Shown: positions 10,989-22,336 of the stretch, one piece after another
How positions within the stretch are numbered: the stretch's first letter is position 1
Layout: each line of letters opens with the position of its first letter
Assembly: GCF_014529535.1 (NCBI RefSeq)
Contig: NW_023503584.1
Coordinates: 2,722,672-2,786,671, forward strand
DNA from: Bradysia coprophila
Lineage: Eukaryota; Arthropoda; Insecta; Diptera; Sciaridae
Direction: 5' to 3'
Length of the DNA: 64,000 nucleotides
Position numbers and translations under genes: made by a program
The notes under the pieces: model-generated
The model's input: only the letters and a program-made list of their open reading frames with translations
Database searches by the model: none
Told to the model about the DNA's origin: nothing

Positions 10989-11600
10989 TGCCCCCAACTT
11001 ACGTAATTGTTTGGAACTTTCTATTTTGTCTTTTGTGGTTGCATCCTTCGTCTTCGGCTCGCGCTGTACACCTGATTATTACCAGTCATGATGAAAGTAA
11101 AGATAAAGAAATATGTCCGTTGACAGTATAGGATCAGAACGCTGACGGTTCTCTTTATGTTCTATTCGAACAATCGTCGCGGATAAATTGTAAAAAGAAT
11201 TGTGCGTATTTTTAAGGGAGAATAACACGAAGAGTTAATAACAAAACTGGGTTCCAAATTGATCAACTGCTCTACTCTACAGATTGAATTTTATCAGTTC
11301 GATGGAGGCCCTATTGTATGTACAAACCATTATGATCTCATCAAAATGAACAGTTGAGAATTTAATGAAGCATGAAACAAACCCAACATTGATGAAAAAC
11401 CGTTTTCTTTTCGAATGAGGTACGATTGCAAATGCAAATATGAACCAGAAGCGATGATTTATGTTGGTTTGACTTTATATAGTGCCGTATCTTGGTAGGT
11501 GCTAGAGGATGCTGAGGGAGCATCATCTGAAACATTCAATTTTCTTCATTTTGCTATTATAACAACATTTTTTTTGTCCTTCAGCACCCTCTGGAATATA
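10989..11600. other. Intergenic, nothing recognised
   Basis: No gene, array or strong palindrome supported. Confidence 0.4.
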
Positions 11601-11752
11601 CAGTGGCGGATTAAGCTTTTCAGCGCTCCTGGGCAAATGCACATTTCGACACATTTAGCGCCAATTAAATTGGCAGACTAAGATTTCAGCGCTTCATTTT
11701 TTTTCCAGAGCCTGGCAAGAGCCAGAATTTTCCTGAGGTTAATCCGCCACTG
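11601..11752. mobile_element. MITE, 152 bp, TIR CAGTGGCGGATTAA
   Basis: Starts CAGTGGCGGATTAA and ends with its reverse complement TTAATCCGCCACTG. A CAG-start terminus like this is typical of hAT-type MITEs. The flanking octamers (GGAATATA and GGCATGTT) do not match well, so the target duplication has decayed or the element is old. Confidence 0.75.
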
Positions 11753-13768
11753 GGCATGTTATCATAGATACGGTAAAGACTTTATTTGTTTCATGTTAAC
11801 GTTAATCCTCGCAGTAATCTTCGGAAGCACGGAGACGTAATGTACTGCAGTGAATATACATACCAGCGGTATGGTCTATTCTTCAAAATCGGTCGATATA
11901 TCTTAAACGCATTCATTTTGCATGTCAAAATAATATGAAAATGAGTGGGTTTGAATCTGTTTTTAAAATCGTTATGTCCTCCGCGGTGACATTAGACCAT
12001 ACCTAGTAGTTTAGATTCATTAATGTACTGTACAATTACATGCTAGTGGTGTCAAAACTAGTTCTGAAAAGTATTCGATGCATGGAAATAACTATTTGAA
12101 TTTGCTTTCGAAAAATCATTTGATTTTCTCTGTGACTGCAAACAAATCATCCGCGTTATTAAAGGTCCTTATTAACATTTCTCATGGCAAAGATACGTTA
12201 CACTTTCATTAATTTCGAGCATTCCGTCAATTAAGGTCATCTCCATTAATTTCCAATGATTTTTTTTTGATTTATTCTAAAATGGTTATTAATCGCTTCA
12301 ATATTTCTTACAAGACTAATTGCCGTGCAATCACACTCCATTTACCATACCACAAATTAGTTATCTCAGCGGTGGGTATAATTTATTGCATTAGTTTAGC
12401 CATAAAACTAATAAAATTTTACTCATTTCGCTGGGCTATATCTGAAATCATGCTATTCGAATATTTTTGCAGGAAACGAAAGTAATTTTCATTAAAGTTT
12501 TCCAGAAGTAGTTCACGGCCAGCCAACTCCTTATCTCAAACGAACTAAAAATTGCGAAAGTAGAAAAATGGAAAATACGTTACAAGTCAACAGCTGCCTG
12601 CATTTATGCGATTGATTTTTGCTTGTTTTTCTTTCGCCCTCTCTCTTTCTCTTTTAAAAAGAAAATTCCATAATTTATGCCGAGGTAGGCTTCTACTGAT
12701 TGCATTAGGGCAACATATACACACACTCACCTTATCTGCACATCCTAACCGGAAATTTTAAAACATTATCTTTATAACAACATCGTAGGGGCGCGCGCAA
12801 AAGCTTCAGTTGTTTGTTTTTTCTTCTACATTATAATTTGATGGTTGACCTATAATAACGGCGAATTTTTCCTTATTTGTTGAGACATTATGAGGGCTGA
12901 ATATAATATGGGAAGTAGGTTACAATATTCAAAAGTTTATTAGTTTGTTTATTACTTCGACAATGATTTACGAAAATTGTTCAACGGTTTTCATGTTTTT
13001 ATGGTTGATTGTGATGGACCTGGACAGGAAGCGATACAATAATTAAAGAGGGTTTATGCTTTGTCCTCGAAATACTGATTTCGTTGAAGTTTTTGGAATC
13101 TTTGTTTAGTGTCAACCTTTGGAACTAAATTTCTATTTTCATATTGTATAAATTAGACAAGCGATCAATACTTCCTATAATAAATTCTTATTCACCGAAT
13201 TATATTTATACAGCTGATTTAAACTCAACTTAATTTGAGTTTGCAATTGGTTAGCATTCTGCAGTTAATCGTTCTACATGTTGTCAAAAAAAGAAGTGTA
13301 AAGAGTGTCGTTTCACTCAAACGTAAAGAAACGTAAAAACAAACGCTACTTCTAAGTGGTGGAATACGTGTGGAACCAACGCACGTCTTTGGTGGAACAA
13401 ATAAAACGAAAAAAAAACAAACGAAACCCACCAAAATTGTATTCTTATGATGAGATCAGTTTAAGGGTGATTAGAAATTTATTTATTGAAACTCGGAGCT
13501 TTACAATTTCACTGGACTTTCTATGGAAAATTAATGTTCCAAGCTTTGGACAACCATTACGTTGAATAAACAAGAAAAATTTGTCACTAAAGCCATACAA
13601 GAAACATTTAAAAGTTTATTTTCGAAACGGAATTTCTCTTCTAAAAAAATGTAAAGTAAATCGAATCCAAGCCTTTTTTACGTTACAGTTATTGCAACGG
13701 TTATTGCCAAATTGTAACGTAAAAAAAGCAGCTGGCTTTGTTTCAGTTTCACTATGAAACAAAACTGT
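11753..13768. other. Intergenic, no gene recognised
   Basis: 2 kb of AT-rich DNA. A short imperfect palindrome lies at about 13671-13728 (CTTTTTTACGTTACAG ... TTGTAACGTAAAAAAAG). I see no conserved protein on either strand. Confidence 0.4.
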
Positions 13769-13887
13769 CCGAGCACAGCACTGCTCCTAGCATGAACATA
13801 CAAAATACTTGGAGGCTAATTAAATGATGACTTGTTTTGGTTGTATTTAAATTAAACCATGCAATAATAGCTATTTTCATAATAAGG

Positions 13888-13962
13888 TAGTAAATGGGAT
13901 TGTTTTGCGCACTAGATGTGAGGCAACACATCGTGTGCGCAAAACCCCCATTTACTACCGTG
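13888..13962. repeat. Hairpin, about 75 bp
   Basis: GTAGTAAATGGG and GTTTTGCGCAC on the left pair with GTGCGCAAAAC and CCCATTTACTAC on the right. The loop contains ATGTGAGGCAACACAT, itself partly palindromic. Confidence 0.8.
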
Positions 13963-14328
13963 TTAGGAACAAGGTTTTATCTCCTGTAATGTCATAATCA
14001 CCATAAAAAACAAATTTAAAAAATCAAACTGAAACATAAACACTCCATGACGCCGTAACTCATTCATATTCCCCACAAATAAAACACACATCTAGTATAC
14101 TGTCAAGAATTTGTCAATTTTCAGTGAATAAATGAGAAATTATCGAAGTTAGCCGTGAATAAATGTGAAATTATCGAAGTTAGCCGTGCGCAAATGACCA
14201 TTTATCGAAATTTTCAGTTAATAAACGTACGTTCTGTGAATGACGTGTTTAAATCTAGCCCATTTTGATTCTAAAAGTGACACTCAAATTGTGAATATTA
14301 TGACACTACAGGAGATAAAAACAACGAA

Positions 14329-14453
14329 GTGACTATTTGCACCCGAGTGCAAATAGTCAATATGAACACTATTTGCACCCGGGTGCAAATAGTCAATATG
14401 AACACTATTTGCACCCGGGTGCAAATAGTGAATATTAACGCTATTTGCACCCA
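14329..14453 (+). repeat. 36-bp tandem unit with 24-bp palindrome, about 3.4 copies
   Basis: Units start at 14333, 14369, 14405 and 14441, exactly 36 bp apart. Each consists of a 24-bp palindrome (CTATTTGCACCC plus its reverse complement) and a 12-bp spacer, TCAATATGAACA. The last copy breaks off after CTATTTGCACCC. Confidence 0.95.
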
Positions 14454-14574
14454 ATTTTTTAAAACTATCGGAAATAATAAAAAAATCATTGTTAGCAAGC
14501 TGTACGAATTATATTATCGAAAATGCTACTCGCACAATTCGCTGCAAATTGTATAAACAAAGTGTCTGGTTGGA

Positions 14575-15215
14575 TCCAACTGAATTCTATAACTTCAACA
14601 AACTGTGTAAGGAAGGACTTTCATTTGTTGCTACTGAGATCATCCTTCTACAAACTTTGTAAGAAAGGAGTTTGGTTCGTTCCTACTGAATTCATTCTTC
14701 TAGAAATTGTGTAAGGAAGGAGTTTGGTTTGTTCCAACTGAATTCATCCTTCTACAAACTGTCAGGAAGGATTTTGGCTTGTTACTTCTGAATTTATCTT
14801 TCCACAATTTTCGTAAGGAAGTATTTTGGCTTCCTACTGAATTCATCCTTCTAAAAACTGTGTCAGGAAATAGTTTGGTTTATTCCAACTGAATTCATCC
14901 TTCTAGATTTTTGTGCAAGGAAGGACTTTCGTTTCTTCCTACTGAATTCATGCTTCTAGAAAATATGTTTGGAGTTTGGTGTGTTCCTACTGAATTCAAC
15001 CTTCTACAAACTTTGTGAGGAAGGAGTTTGGTTCGTTCCTACTCAATTCATCCTTCTAGAAGCTGTGTAAGGAAGGAGTTTGGTCTGTTCAAACTAAATT
15101 CATCCTTCTACAAGTTGTGTAAGGAAGGACATTCGTTTGTTCCTACTGAATTCACCCTTCTAGAAGCTGTGTAAGGAAGGAGTTTGGTTTGTTCAAACTG
15201 AATTCATCCTTCTAT
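14575..15215 (+). repeat. Tandem array, about 52-bp unit, about 12 copies
   Basis: Units carry GAATTCATCCTTCTA, then AAACTGTGTAAGGAAGGA and GTTTGGTTTGTTCCTACT; successive GAATTC sites are about 52 bp apart (for example 14688 and 14740). Copies are diverged by substitutions and small indels. It lies between the two palindrome arrays. A weak relative with the text TTCATCCTTCTACGAAATGTA occurs at about 45290-45380. Confidence 0.85.
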
Positions 15216-15437
15216 GCAATTTCCACAAAGCATCGAAAGAAAAAATATTGATTATTTTTGTTTTGTCACAATTCAACGTAATTCACTGGAATTATTTTCT
15301 TGACAAATCTAACGAAATGAAATTTTTGTTTGAAAAACATGTTTTTTGTTAGTCGAAGCGAAGGAATAGTCAATGTATGAGCTATTTGCAGTCGAATGGT
15401 CTGTTAACATTATGAAATATGATTTCGCGCGGCGCTG

Positions 15438-15706
15438 AGTGCAAATAGCATACATATTGACTATTTGCACCCGAGTGCAAATAGTGTTCATATTGACTAT
15501 TTGCACCTGCCACGTGCAAATAGTATCCATATTCACTATTTGCAGCCGGGTGCAAATAGTATCCATATTGACTATTTGCACTCGGGTGCAAATAGTGTTC
15601 ATATTGACTATTTGCACCCGGGTGCAAATAGTGCTCATATTGACTATTTGCAATCGGGTGCAAATAGTGTTCATATTGACTATTTGCACTTGGGTGCAAA
15701 TAGCAT
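15438..15706 (-). repeat. 36-bp palindrome array, reverse orientation, about 7.5 copies
   Basis: Same unit as 14329-14453 but inverted: the spacer now reads TGTTCATATTGA. Starts at 15461 and 15497 show the 36-bp period. The palindrome centre varies (CCCGAG, CACGTG-like, GCCGGG, CTCGGG, CCCGGG), and changes in one half are only sometimes matched in the other. Repeated peptides in every frame here are a by-product. Confidence 0.95.
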
Positions 15707-15845
15707 CTGCCTTCAATACCAAGTATTATAACTAAGTCCTCCAAATTTGACACTTGTCAATTCAGTATTCATGCTAGTAGCAGTGCTGTGGTCCGAGTAT
15801 TAATGGCTCATTGCAAGTAGAAAAACAAATTAGTCATTCAATTTT

Positions 15846-15851
15846 TTTATT
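15846..15851 (-). terminator. Possible polyadenylation signal (AATAAA) of LRR copy 1
   Basis: TTTATT on the plus strand, AATAAA on the coding strand, five bases after the TAG stop. It is very close to the stop, so another downstream signal may be used. Confidence 0.4.
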
Positions 15852-15855
15852 TCAT

Positions 15856-17125
15856 CTATTTTTTACAATAAATTCCATCAACCTGTTCATAACCAGTTGT
15901 GTTGAATTCATGATATACCGGAACAAACCATAAATTTCTATCGAATTGTGTCGACTCGACCCAAGAACATTTCAATGGATTTCCGGGATACAACAGATGA
16001 ACGAATTTCGGAAATTTCTGTTTGATCGTCTCGATTCCATCAATCTGAATGATATTGTTGTAAGCAATGTCGAGATATTCTAGATTTTTAAATACTTCTA
16101 GATGCTCCAGAACATTGGTATTGGAAATGCTGTTATTGGTGAGTAACAGAGTTCTTAATTTATTTTTGAAGTCTTCCCCCTTCCTCGGAATATTTGGGAA
16201 CTGAAATCCAGATTCCTCCAAGTAAATATTTTCCAGGTTCGGGTTTGACTTCACAAAAGCATAAAGGTCAACATCCTTCAATTGGCTGTGGCGAAAGCCG
16301 ACCGATCTCAGACTTTTCAAATTGTAAAATGCTTGACCGATCTCAGTCATTCCGTTCGTACCAAAATATGTGATTCCCAAATTCGGTGCGTTTCTGAAAA
16401 TGTTATCAGGCAGCTGTTTCATGCGATTCGATTCGAAGAAAAGGATCTCCAAACTGGGAATGTCGAAAGCTCCTTCTTCCACCACTGCGATCTGATTTTC
16501 CTCCAATTCAATTCGGGTTAATTTAGGTGCGCCAGCGAATGTATAATTTCGAATTATCGTCAAATTATTTTTGCTCAACATAACACAATTCAAATCTGTC
16601 GCTCTTGAAAAAGCATAATCTTCGACGTCAGTTATAGCATTCGAACTCAAGTCAACGGTATGTAGTTTCGTAGCACTGGCAAAGACTTCTTTAGGAACAA
16701 CTTTCAAATGGTTTCCGTCCAATTTCAAATAGAATAAATTCTTTGCATCTCGGAAATCAATTTGTGATATCGTTTTGACATCCGGTTTGAAACTAGCAAA
16801 TTTAATGTCGGGAAAACGTTGAAAAAGAACGCTCGGAATTACTTCCGATAGTTTTGACAAATGAAGTTCGACGATAGTACTCTGATCCTGCTCTGGAGTG
16901 GTGACCACTGTTAGCGATTCATCGTTGCCATTGATTGGTTCGTGCACCTCACAAATTTCGGTACCATTCGTTAGACATTTCACTTCCACGCCATTGCTGA
17001 ATGCGAATTGGCATAGCAGTAGTAAAATACTGGCGAAACTAAAGAGAACAAAATCAGTTACCACCTAGCGAAACAGTGGTAATTCGAAATTCTCACCCTT
17101 TCAGTGCTGAAGTTTTTAAAGTCAT
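15856..17125 (-). CDS. Secreted leucine-rich-repeat protein, tandem copy 1 (403 aa)
   Basis: Two exons, 17097-17125 and 15856-17038, with a 58-bp intron (donor GGTGAGAA, acceptor TCTTTAG). Splicing gives the start MTLKTSALKG joined to FASILLLLCQFA, a clean signal peptide; the exon 2 frame alone lacks an ATG at its 5' end. The mature part starts near VEVKCL, has a short N-terminal cap with two Cys, then about ten LRRs of the form LxxLxLxxNxLxxIxxxxF (for example LFYLKLDGNHLKVVPKEVF), and a C-cap with PLKCSW and the last Cys at GIYCKK. Several N-glycosylation sequons are present (NLT, NNS, NTT). No transmembrane segment or GPI signal is apparent, so a secreted protein is likely. Ligand and role are unknown; recognition or matrix roles are common for such proteins. 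Confidence 0.85.
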
Positions 17126-17503
17126 GGTGACAAAGTGCACAACGAGTACTGGCTAACTTTGAATTAAGAACTAACTCACGTACAACTCGTACGGTACAAG
17201 CTTCGAGTTAGTTAATCATTCCTATCAATTCTAAACTGAACCTAAGGTCGTCATTTTTCAAATTACTTCAAAGTCAAATGAAAGATAATAAATGTTATGA
17301 TCAACACACTGCAAGCATGAAAGTAAAAACTTTTCCACATTTATTCAATTTTCATTTAGAGTATACCACTCATGCATGACGTGCGTTGGTTACAATCTTT
17401 ATTTTTATAAAGCAGACAGCCAAATGGTTGCAGATTGCTCAGTAAAGAAGACGCTACGCTGCCGTGGTTCAGTTTAACGTTTAATAAATATTATACACCT
17501 GTG

Positions 17504-17688
17504 CAATACTCTCTCTAGCAAGCAAACTCTCAGCTCTCTGTGTCAAATTCACATCTTATTTCTCTGTATTCTACAAACACTATTCTACATTTTGGCTGAC
17601 TACGATGTAATGTACATGTAAATTCCAAATGCTACTTGATTCTTTCACCACCTCACTAAAAGTAGTTTGATTGCTAGAGAGGGTATTG
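17504..17688. mobile_element. MITE, 185 bp, TIR CAATACTCTCTCTAGCAA
   Basis: The left end CAATACTCTCTCTAGCAAGC and the right end GCTAGAGAGGGTATTG are inverted repeats. ACCTGTG flanks both sides (before 17504 and after 17688), a 7-bp or slightly longer target duplication. A second copy is at 50027-50204. Confidence 0.85.
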
Positions 17689-17692
17689 ACCT

Positions 17693-17900
17693 GTGTCCAA
17701 ATGTTTATTTTGACGAGTTGATGATTGTGATCCTAAGCCGAAGGCGCGGTTCATGATCCAACTCGTCAAAATAAACGTTTGGACATATAGGTGCATATCA
17801 TTTTTTATGTGTCGATGCAAAGATAAACCCTAACTCCCTCTCCAAGCTGATGCATAATGTTAGTCTTACCACACAGAGACAATTAAAAAGTGTAATTACC
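17693..17900. repeat. Hairpin-containing repeat, second copy at 29700-29890
   Basis: GTCCAAATGTTTATTTTGAC, then GAGTT, pairs with AACTCGTCAAAATAAACGTTTGGAC at 17760-17786. The following text (CTCCCTCTCCAAGCTGATGC, then ATAATRTTAGTCTTACCACACAG) recurs at about 29820-29865. Confidence 0.75.
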
Positions 17901-18613
17901 CTGGTAAATCGAAACGAGTCAGACCTTTACTGATGAATGAAACGTTTAAGGACATACTTGGTTGAAGTATAACATCAGGCCGCCACAAAGAACTAAGTAG
18001 TGCGTTGGTTGCTATTGTTCTAAACACGGAGACATCGTCACAATTGATACAGGGTTGGAATTCTCTCGGATTTTTAGAAAATTTTTCAGGGACTGAAAAA
18101 GTTTCAACAGTTACAACATCCCCAAATTCTTTTATTTTCTTCTTTTGAAAATTCGCCTGATTGGAATAATTCGATAAAATTATGAGACTGCCGGTTCTCG
18201 CATGAGTGTCAGTCTGGAAGTGACCTGGCTCTTAAGTGATTTTCTCAGGCAGCGCCTTTGATTTTCGCATTTTTTTACTTGTAGAAAAGTATTGAATCGT
18301 ATTTAAACGGATTCCTTGAGTTGCTTTGAGTTTAGTTCTTCAACGAATGATTGGATAAATGATAAAATTTGTGGCTAGTCAATGACAAATCGTCATTATT
18401 CCTCGCTTTATTCTTCATATTAAAGTGTTAATTGAATTTTATTAAGCTCCACAATATCAATAACATAGTTATTTATACACCCTACGGCCTCGAGCGACAA
18501 TCTACACATCTAGTGACTAAAAATCATTTATCATCAAGTTGTTTACAACGTTTTTCGCGATAAAGACAACGGAAAGTCCCACTTTTCGTCACTTGATGCG
18601 AAAATGTTATTAT

Positions 18614-19886
18614 CTATTTCTTACAATAAATTCCATCAACCTGTTCATAACCAGTTGTGTTGAATTCATGATATACCGGAACAAACCATAAATTTCTATC
18701 GAATTGTGTCGACTCGACCCAAGAACATTTCAACGGATTTCCGGGATACAACAGATGAACGAATTTCGGAAATTTCTGTTTGATCGTCTCGATTCCATCG
18801 ATCTGAACGATATTGTTGTAAGCAATGTCGAGATATTCTAGATTTTCAAAGACTTCTACATGCTCCAGAACATTGGTATTGGAAATGCTGTTATTGGTGA
18901 GTAACAGACTTCTCAATTTATTTTTGAAGGTTTCACCTTTCTTCGGAACACTTGGAAATTGAAATCCTGAATCTTCCAAATAAATACTTTGCAAGTTCGG
19001 ATTAGATTTTACAAAAGCATGAAGGTCAACATCCTTCAATTTGCTGTGGCGAAAGCCAACCGCTCTCAGACTTTTCAAATTGAAAAATGCTTGGCCGATC
19101 TCGGTCATTCCGTTCGTACCAAAATATGCGATTGCCAAATTCGGTGCGTTTCTGAAAATGTTATCAGGCAGCTGTTTCATTCGATTCGATTCGAAGAAAA
19201 GCATCTCCAAACTGGGAATGTCGAAAGCTCCTTTTTCCACTACTGCGATCTGATTTTCCTCCAATTCAATTCGGGTTAGTTTAGGTGCGCCAGCGAATGT
19301 GTTCTTTCGAATTATCGTCAAATTATTTTTGTTCAACATTGTGCAATTCAGATTAGTCGCTCCAGAAAAAGCGTAGTCTTCGACGTCAGTTATAGCATTC
19401 GAACTCAAGTCCACGGTATGTAGTTTCGTAGTACTGGCAAAGGTTTCTTTAGTAACAACTTTCAGATGGTTTCCATCCAATTTCAAATAGAATAGATTCT
19501 TGGCATCTCGGAAATCAGTTTGTGATATCGTTTTGACATCCGGTTTGAAACTAGCAAATGTAATGTCTGGAAAACGTTGAAAAAGAACGCTCGGAATTAC
19601 TTCCGATAGTTTTGACAAATGAATTTCGACGATAGTGCTCTGATCCTGCTCTGGAGTGGTGACCACTGTTAGCGATTCATCATTGCCATTGATTGGCTCA
19701 CGTACGTCACAAATATCGGTGCTATTTGATAAACATTTCACTTCCACGCCATTGTTCACTGCGAATTGGCTTAGCAGTAGTAGAATACTGACGAAACTAC
19801 AGGGTTGAAAATCAATTACCACCTAGCGAAACAGTTAAAATAATTCGAAATTCTCACCCATTCAGTGCTGTAGTTTTTAAACTCAT
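18614..19886 (-). CDS. Secreted leucine-rich-repeat protein, tandem copy 2 (403 aa)
   Basis: Exons 19858-19886 and 18614-19796 with a 61-bp intron, same phase-2 junction as copy 1. The spliced N-terminus MSLKTTALNG runs into FVSILLLLSQFAV, a signal peptide. By eye it is the closest of the four to copy 1 over the C-terminal half, ending in the same residues (EQVDGIYCKK), and it is colinear with no gap. Differences cluster in exposed LRR positions, for example KVVTKETF against KVVPKEVF and SGFQFPSVPKKGE against SGFQFPNIPRKGE. The frame is intact with all cap cysteines kept except one Cys of the signal region (SQFA for CQFA). Expression and function are unknown. Confidence 0.85.
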
Positions 19887-20046
19887 GATGACACGGTGTA
19901 TAACGAGCGCTGCCTAACTTTGAAATGAGACTCACGTCCAAGCTCTGTGTTATTTATTCATTCCGATCAATTCTAAATTGAACCTAAGGTCGTAATTTTT
20001 CAAATTACTTCCTAGTCAAATAAAAGACAATTAATGTTATTATCAG

Positions 20047-20214
20047 CGCACTGCAAGCATAAGTGATCGTAGTGACCAGCTTCCAAATAGAGTACCATTT
20101 TGTAACAAAAACTTTTCTACATTTTTTTACAGTGTCAAAACTTGTATGATACATCGGCCAGTTTCAGTACTCCATTTCCGTTTAATTAAGAGTACCACTC
20201 ATGCTTGCAGTGCG
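20047..20214. mobile_element. MITE, 168 bp, TIR CGCACTGCAAGCAT
   Basis: CGCACTGCAAGCATAAGTG at the left is matched by CACTCATGCTTGCAGTGCG at the right. Inside lies a second palindrome (CAAATAGAGTAC ... GTACTCCATT). Related pieces occur at 17310-17390, 20821-20886 and about 1957-2240. Confidence 0.7.
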
Positions 20215-20820
20215 TTGGTTACGATCTTTATTTTTACAAAGCATGCAGCCAAATAGTTGCAGACTGCTGCCGTGGTTCAGTTAAAAGTTTAAAAAAAGTT
20301 AACTACGCTGGTAAATTGAAACGAGTCACACCTTTATTGATGAATTAATAGTACATTACTATACCAGTGAAGTAATTTGATATCTCGTATCCAGATGAGT
20401 AAAAGTATCCGAGGGCTTCCGCCCGACTTTTTGACTTTTGACTTTTTTGAATCTTTTTCAGTGACACAACGGATTTTTACAGATAAGCACGGCAGAGTAA
20501 AATAAACCAGGCAGGAGCGGTTCATTTTTGAAGCGTCAAATTAGGGACCTAATACTCTGTATGAAAATAACCTCAGATGAACACTGACATACATTAAATA
20601 GTTTTATTTGCAAAATATAAGCAAGCGCTACTGCCTGGTTTACTTTACTACGCCGTGCAGTAAAGACATGCCCATTTTTTTTTTGAAAATTCGTCCGATT
20701 AGAATAATTCGATAAAATTATGAGACTAGTTTCTCGCATGAGTGTAAGTCTGGAAGCGACATGGCATTTAAGTGATTTTCGCATGTTTCACTTGTAGAAA
20801 AGTATTAAATCGTATCGACT

Positions 20821-20886
20821 CACTTCAAGCAAAAGTGAGCACAGATGCCAATTAGAGTACTACTATACCACTACTGCTTGAAGTGC
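20821..20886. mobile_element. Short MITE copy, 66 bp
   Basis: CACTTCAAGCAAAAGTG at the left and CACTACTGCTTGAAGTG at the right are inverted repeats. The core GCCAATTAGAGTACTA relates it to 20047-20214; it looks like an internally deleted copy. Confidence 0.6.
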
Positions 20887-21063
20887 GTTGATCGTATTTA
20901 AATAGACTTCTTGAGTATAGTTCTTCAACGACAAATAATTGGACAAAAGATAAAATTTGTGGTTAGTCAATGACAAATCGTCATTATTCCTCACTTTATA
21001 CTGCATATTAAAGTGTTGATTGCACTTTATTAAACTCCACAATAGCAATAACAATTTTGTTAT

Positions 21064-22336
21064 CTATTTGTTGCAATAAATTCCATCTACTTGTTCATAA
21101 TCAGCAGTTTTGAATTCATGATAAACCGGAACCGAAAATAAATTCCTATCGAATTGTGTCGACTCGATCCAAGAACATTTCAATGGATTTCCAGGATACA
21201 ACATTGATTTGAATTCAGGAAAGTTTTGCTTAATCGTCTCCATGCCATCGATTTGATGGATATTATTGAAAGCAATGTCGAGGTATTGTAGATTTTGAAA
21301 GGCTTCCAGATGCTCCAGAACGTTGGTATTGGAAATGCTATTATTGGTGAGTAACAGACTTCTTAATTTATTTTTGAAGGTTTCACCTTTCTTCGGAACA
21401 CTTGGAAATTGAAATCCTGAATCTTCCAAATAAATACTTTGCAAGTTCGGATTAGACTTTACAAAAGCATAAAGGTCAACCTCCTTCAATTGGCTGTGGC
21501 GGAAGCCGACCGCTGCCAGACTTTTCAAATTGTAAAATGCTTGGCCGATCTCGGTCATTCCATTCGTACCAAAATATGCGATTCGCAAATTCGGTGCGTT
21601 TCTGAAAATGTTATCAGGCAGCTGTTTCATGCGATTCGATTCGAAGAAAAGTTCCTTTAAAGTTGGTATGTCGAAAGCTCCATCTTCCACCTCTGCAATC
21701 TGATTTTCCTCCAATTCAATTCGAGCTAATTTAGGTGCGCCGGCGAATGCGTTCGTTCGAATTATCGTCAAATTATTTTTGCTCAAAATTATGCAATTTA
21801 GATCATCAGCTCCTGAAAAAGCATAATCCTCGATGTCAGTTATAGCATTCGAACTCAAGTCAACGGTATCGAGTTTCGTAGCACTGGCAAAGACTCCTTT
21901 AGGAACAACTTTCAGATGGTTTCCGTCCAATTTCAAATAGAATAAATTCTTGGCATCTCGGAAGTCAATTGGTGATATCGCTTTGACATCCGGTTTGAAA
22001 CTAGCGAATTTAATGTCTGGAAAACGTTGAAAGAGAACGCTCGGAATTACTTCAGACAAACTTAACAAACGAAGTGCGATGATAGGGCTCTTGTCCTGCT
22101 CTGGAGTAGTGACTACTGTTAGTGATTCATCGTTGCCATTGATTGTTTCATGTAAGTCACAAATTTCGGTGCCATTCGTTAGACATTTTACTTCCATGCC
22201 ATTGTTTAATGCGAATTGGCATAGCAGTAGTAGAATACTGACGAAACTACAGGGTTGAAAATCAATTACCACCTGGCGAAACAGTTAAAATAATTCGAAA
22301 TTCTCACCCATTCAGTGCTGTAGTTTTTAAACTCAT
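21064..22336 (-). CDS. Secreted leucine-rich-repeat protein, tandem copy 3 (403 aa)
   Basis: Exons 22308-22336 and 21064-22246 with a 61-bp intron. Signal peptide MSLKTTALNG then FVSILLLLCQFAL. Exon 1, intron and first codons are nearly identical to copy 2, so these two 5' ends share the most recent ancestry or were converted. Its C-terminal half is the most diverged of the set: FPEFKSMLYPGNP, SWIESTQFDRNLFSV and a final GIYCNK rather than GIYCKK. Other changes include IIALRLLSLSEV near residue 65 (shared in part with copy 4) and IAEVEDGAFDIPTLKELF. The frame is intact; cap cysteines and NNLT/NNS sequons are kept. A secreted LRR protein with unknown ligand. Confidence 0.85.

Larger units (their letters stand above)
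13769..15797. mobile_element. 2-kb inverted-repeat element carrying opposed palindrome arrays
   Basis: The left end (CCGAGCACAGCACTGCTCCT, then AGCATGAA) is matched in reverse complement by the right end (TTCATGCTAGTAGCAGTGCT, then GTGGTCCGAG). A small relative with the same ends lies at 22515-22735. Inside, from left to right: a hairpin (13888-13962), a 36-bp palindrome array (14329-14453), a 52-bp tandem array (14575-15215), and the palindrome array again in opposite orientation (15438-15706). No transposase is encoded. The plan resembles fold-back elements, whose inverted repeats are built from short tandem units. Confidence 0.65.
17126..18613. other. Spacer between LRR copies 1 and 2
   Basis: Holds the conserved 5' flank of copy 1, a MITE remnant at about 17310-17390 (CACTGCAAGCATGAAAG ... 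ACCACTCATGCATGACGTGCG), the MITE at 17504-17688 and the hairpin repeat after it. 18300-18600 is similar to the 3' flanks of copies 3 and 4 (GTCAATGACAAATCGTCATT, then ATTCCTC), showing that the duplicated unit includes flanking DNA. Confidence 0.6.
19887..21063. other. Spacer between LRR copies 2 and 3
   Basis: Contains two small inverted-repeat elements (20047-20214 and 20821-20886) and flank sequence homologous to the other LRR spacers. Short ORFs at 20334-20784 have no recognisable domain. Confidence 0.5.

Noticed and set aside
14329..15706. CRISPR-like array (36-bp period, palindromic repeat)
   Set aside because: Spacers are identical, not unique, the genome is eukaryotic, and no cas genes are present.
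14298..15753. ORFs with repeated ICTRVQIV or HPGANS peptides on both strands
   Set aside because: A 36-bp unit (a multiple of three) gives repeated peptides in all frames; palindromic DNA explains both strands.
18989..19279. Plus-strand ORFs inside the LRR genes
   Set aside because: Antisense shadows that recur in each copy because the sense gene is conserved.
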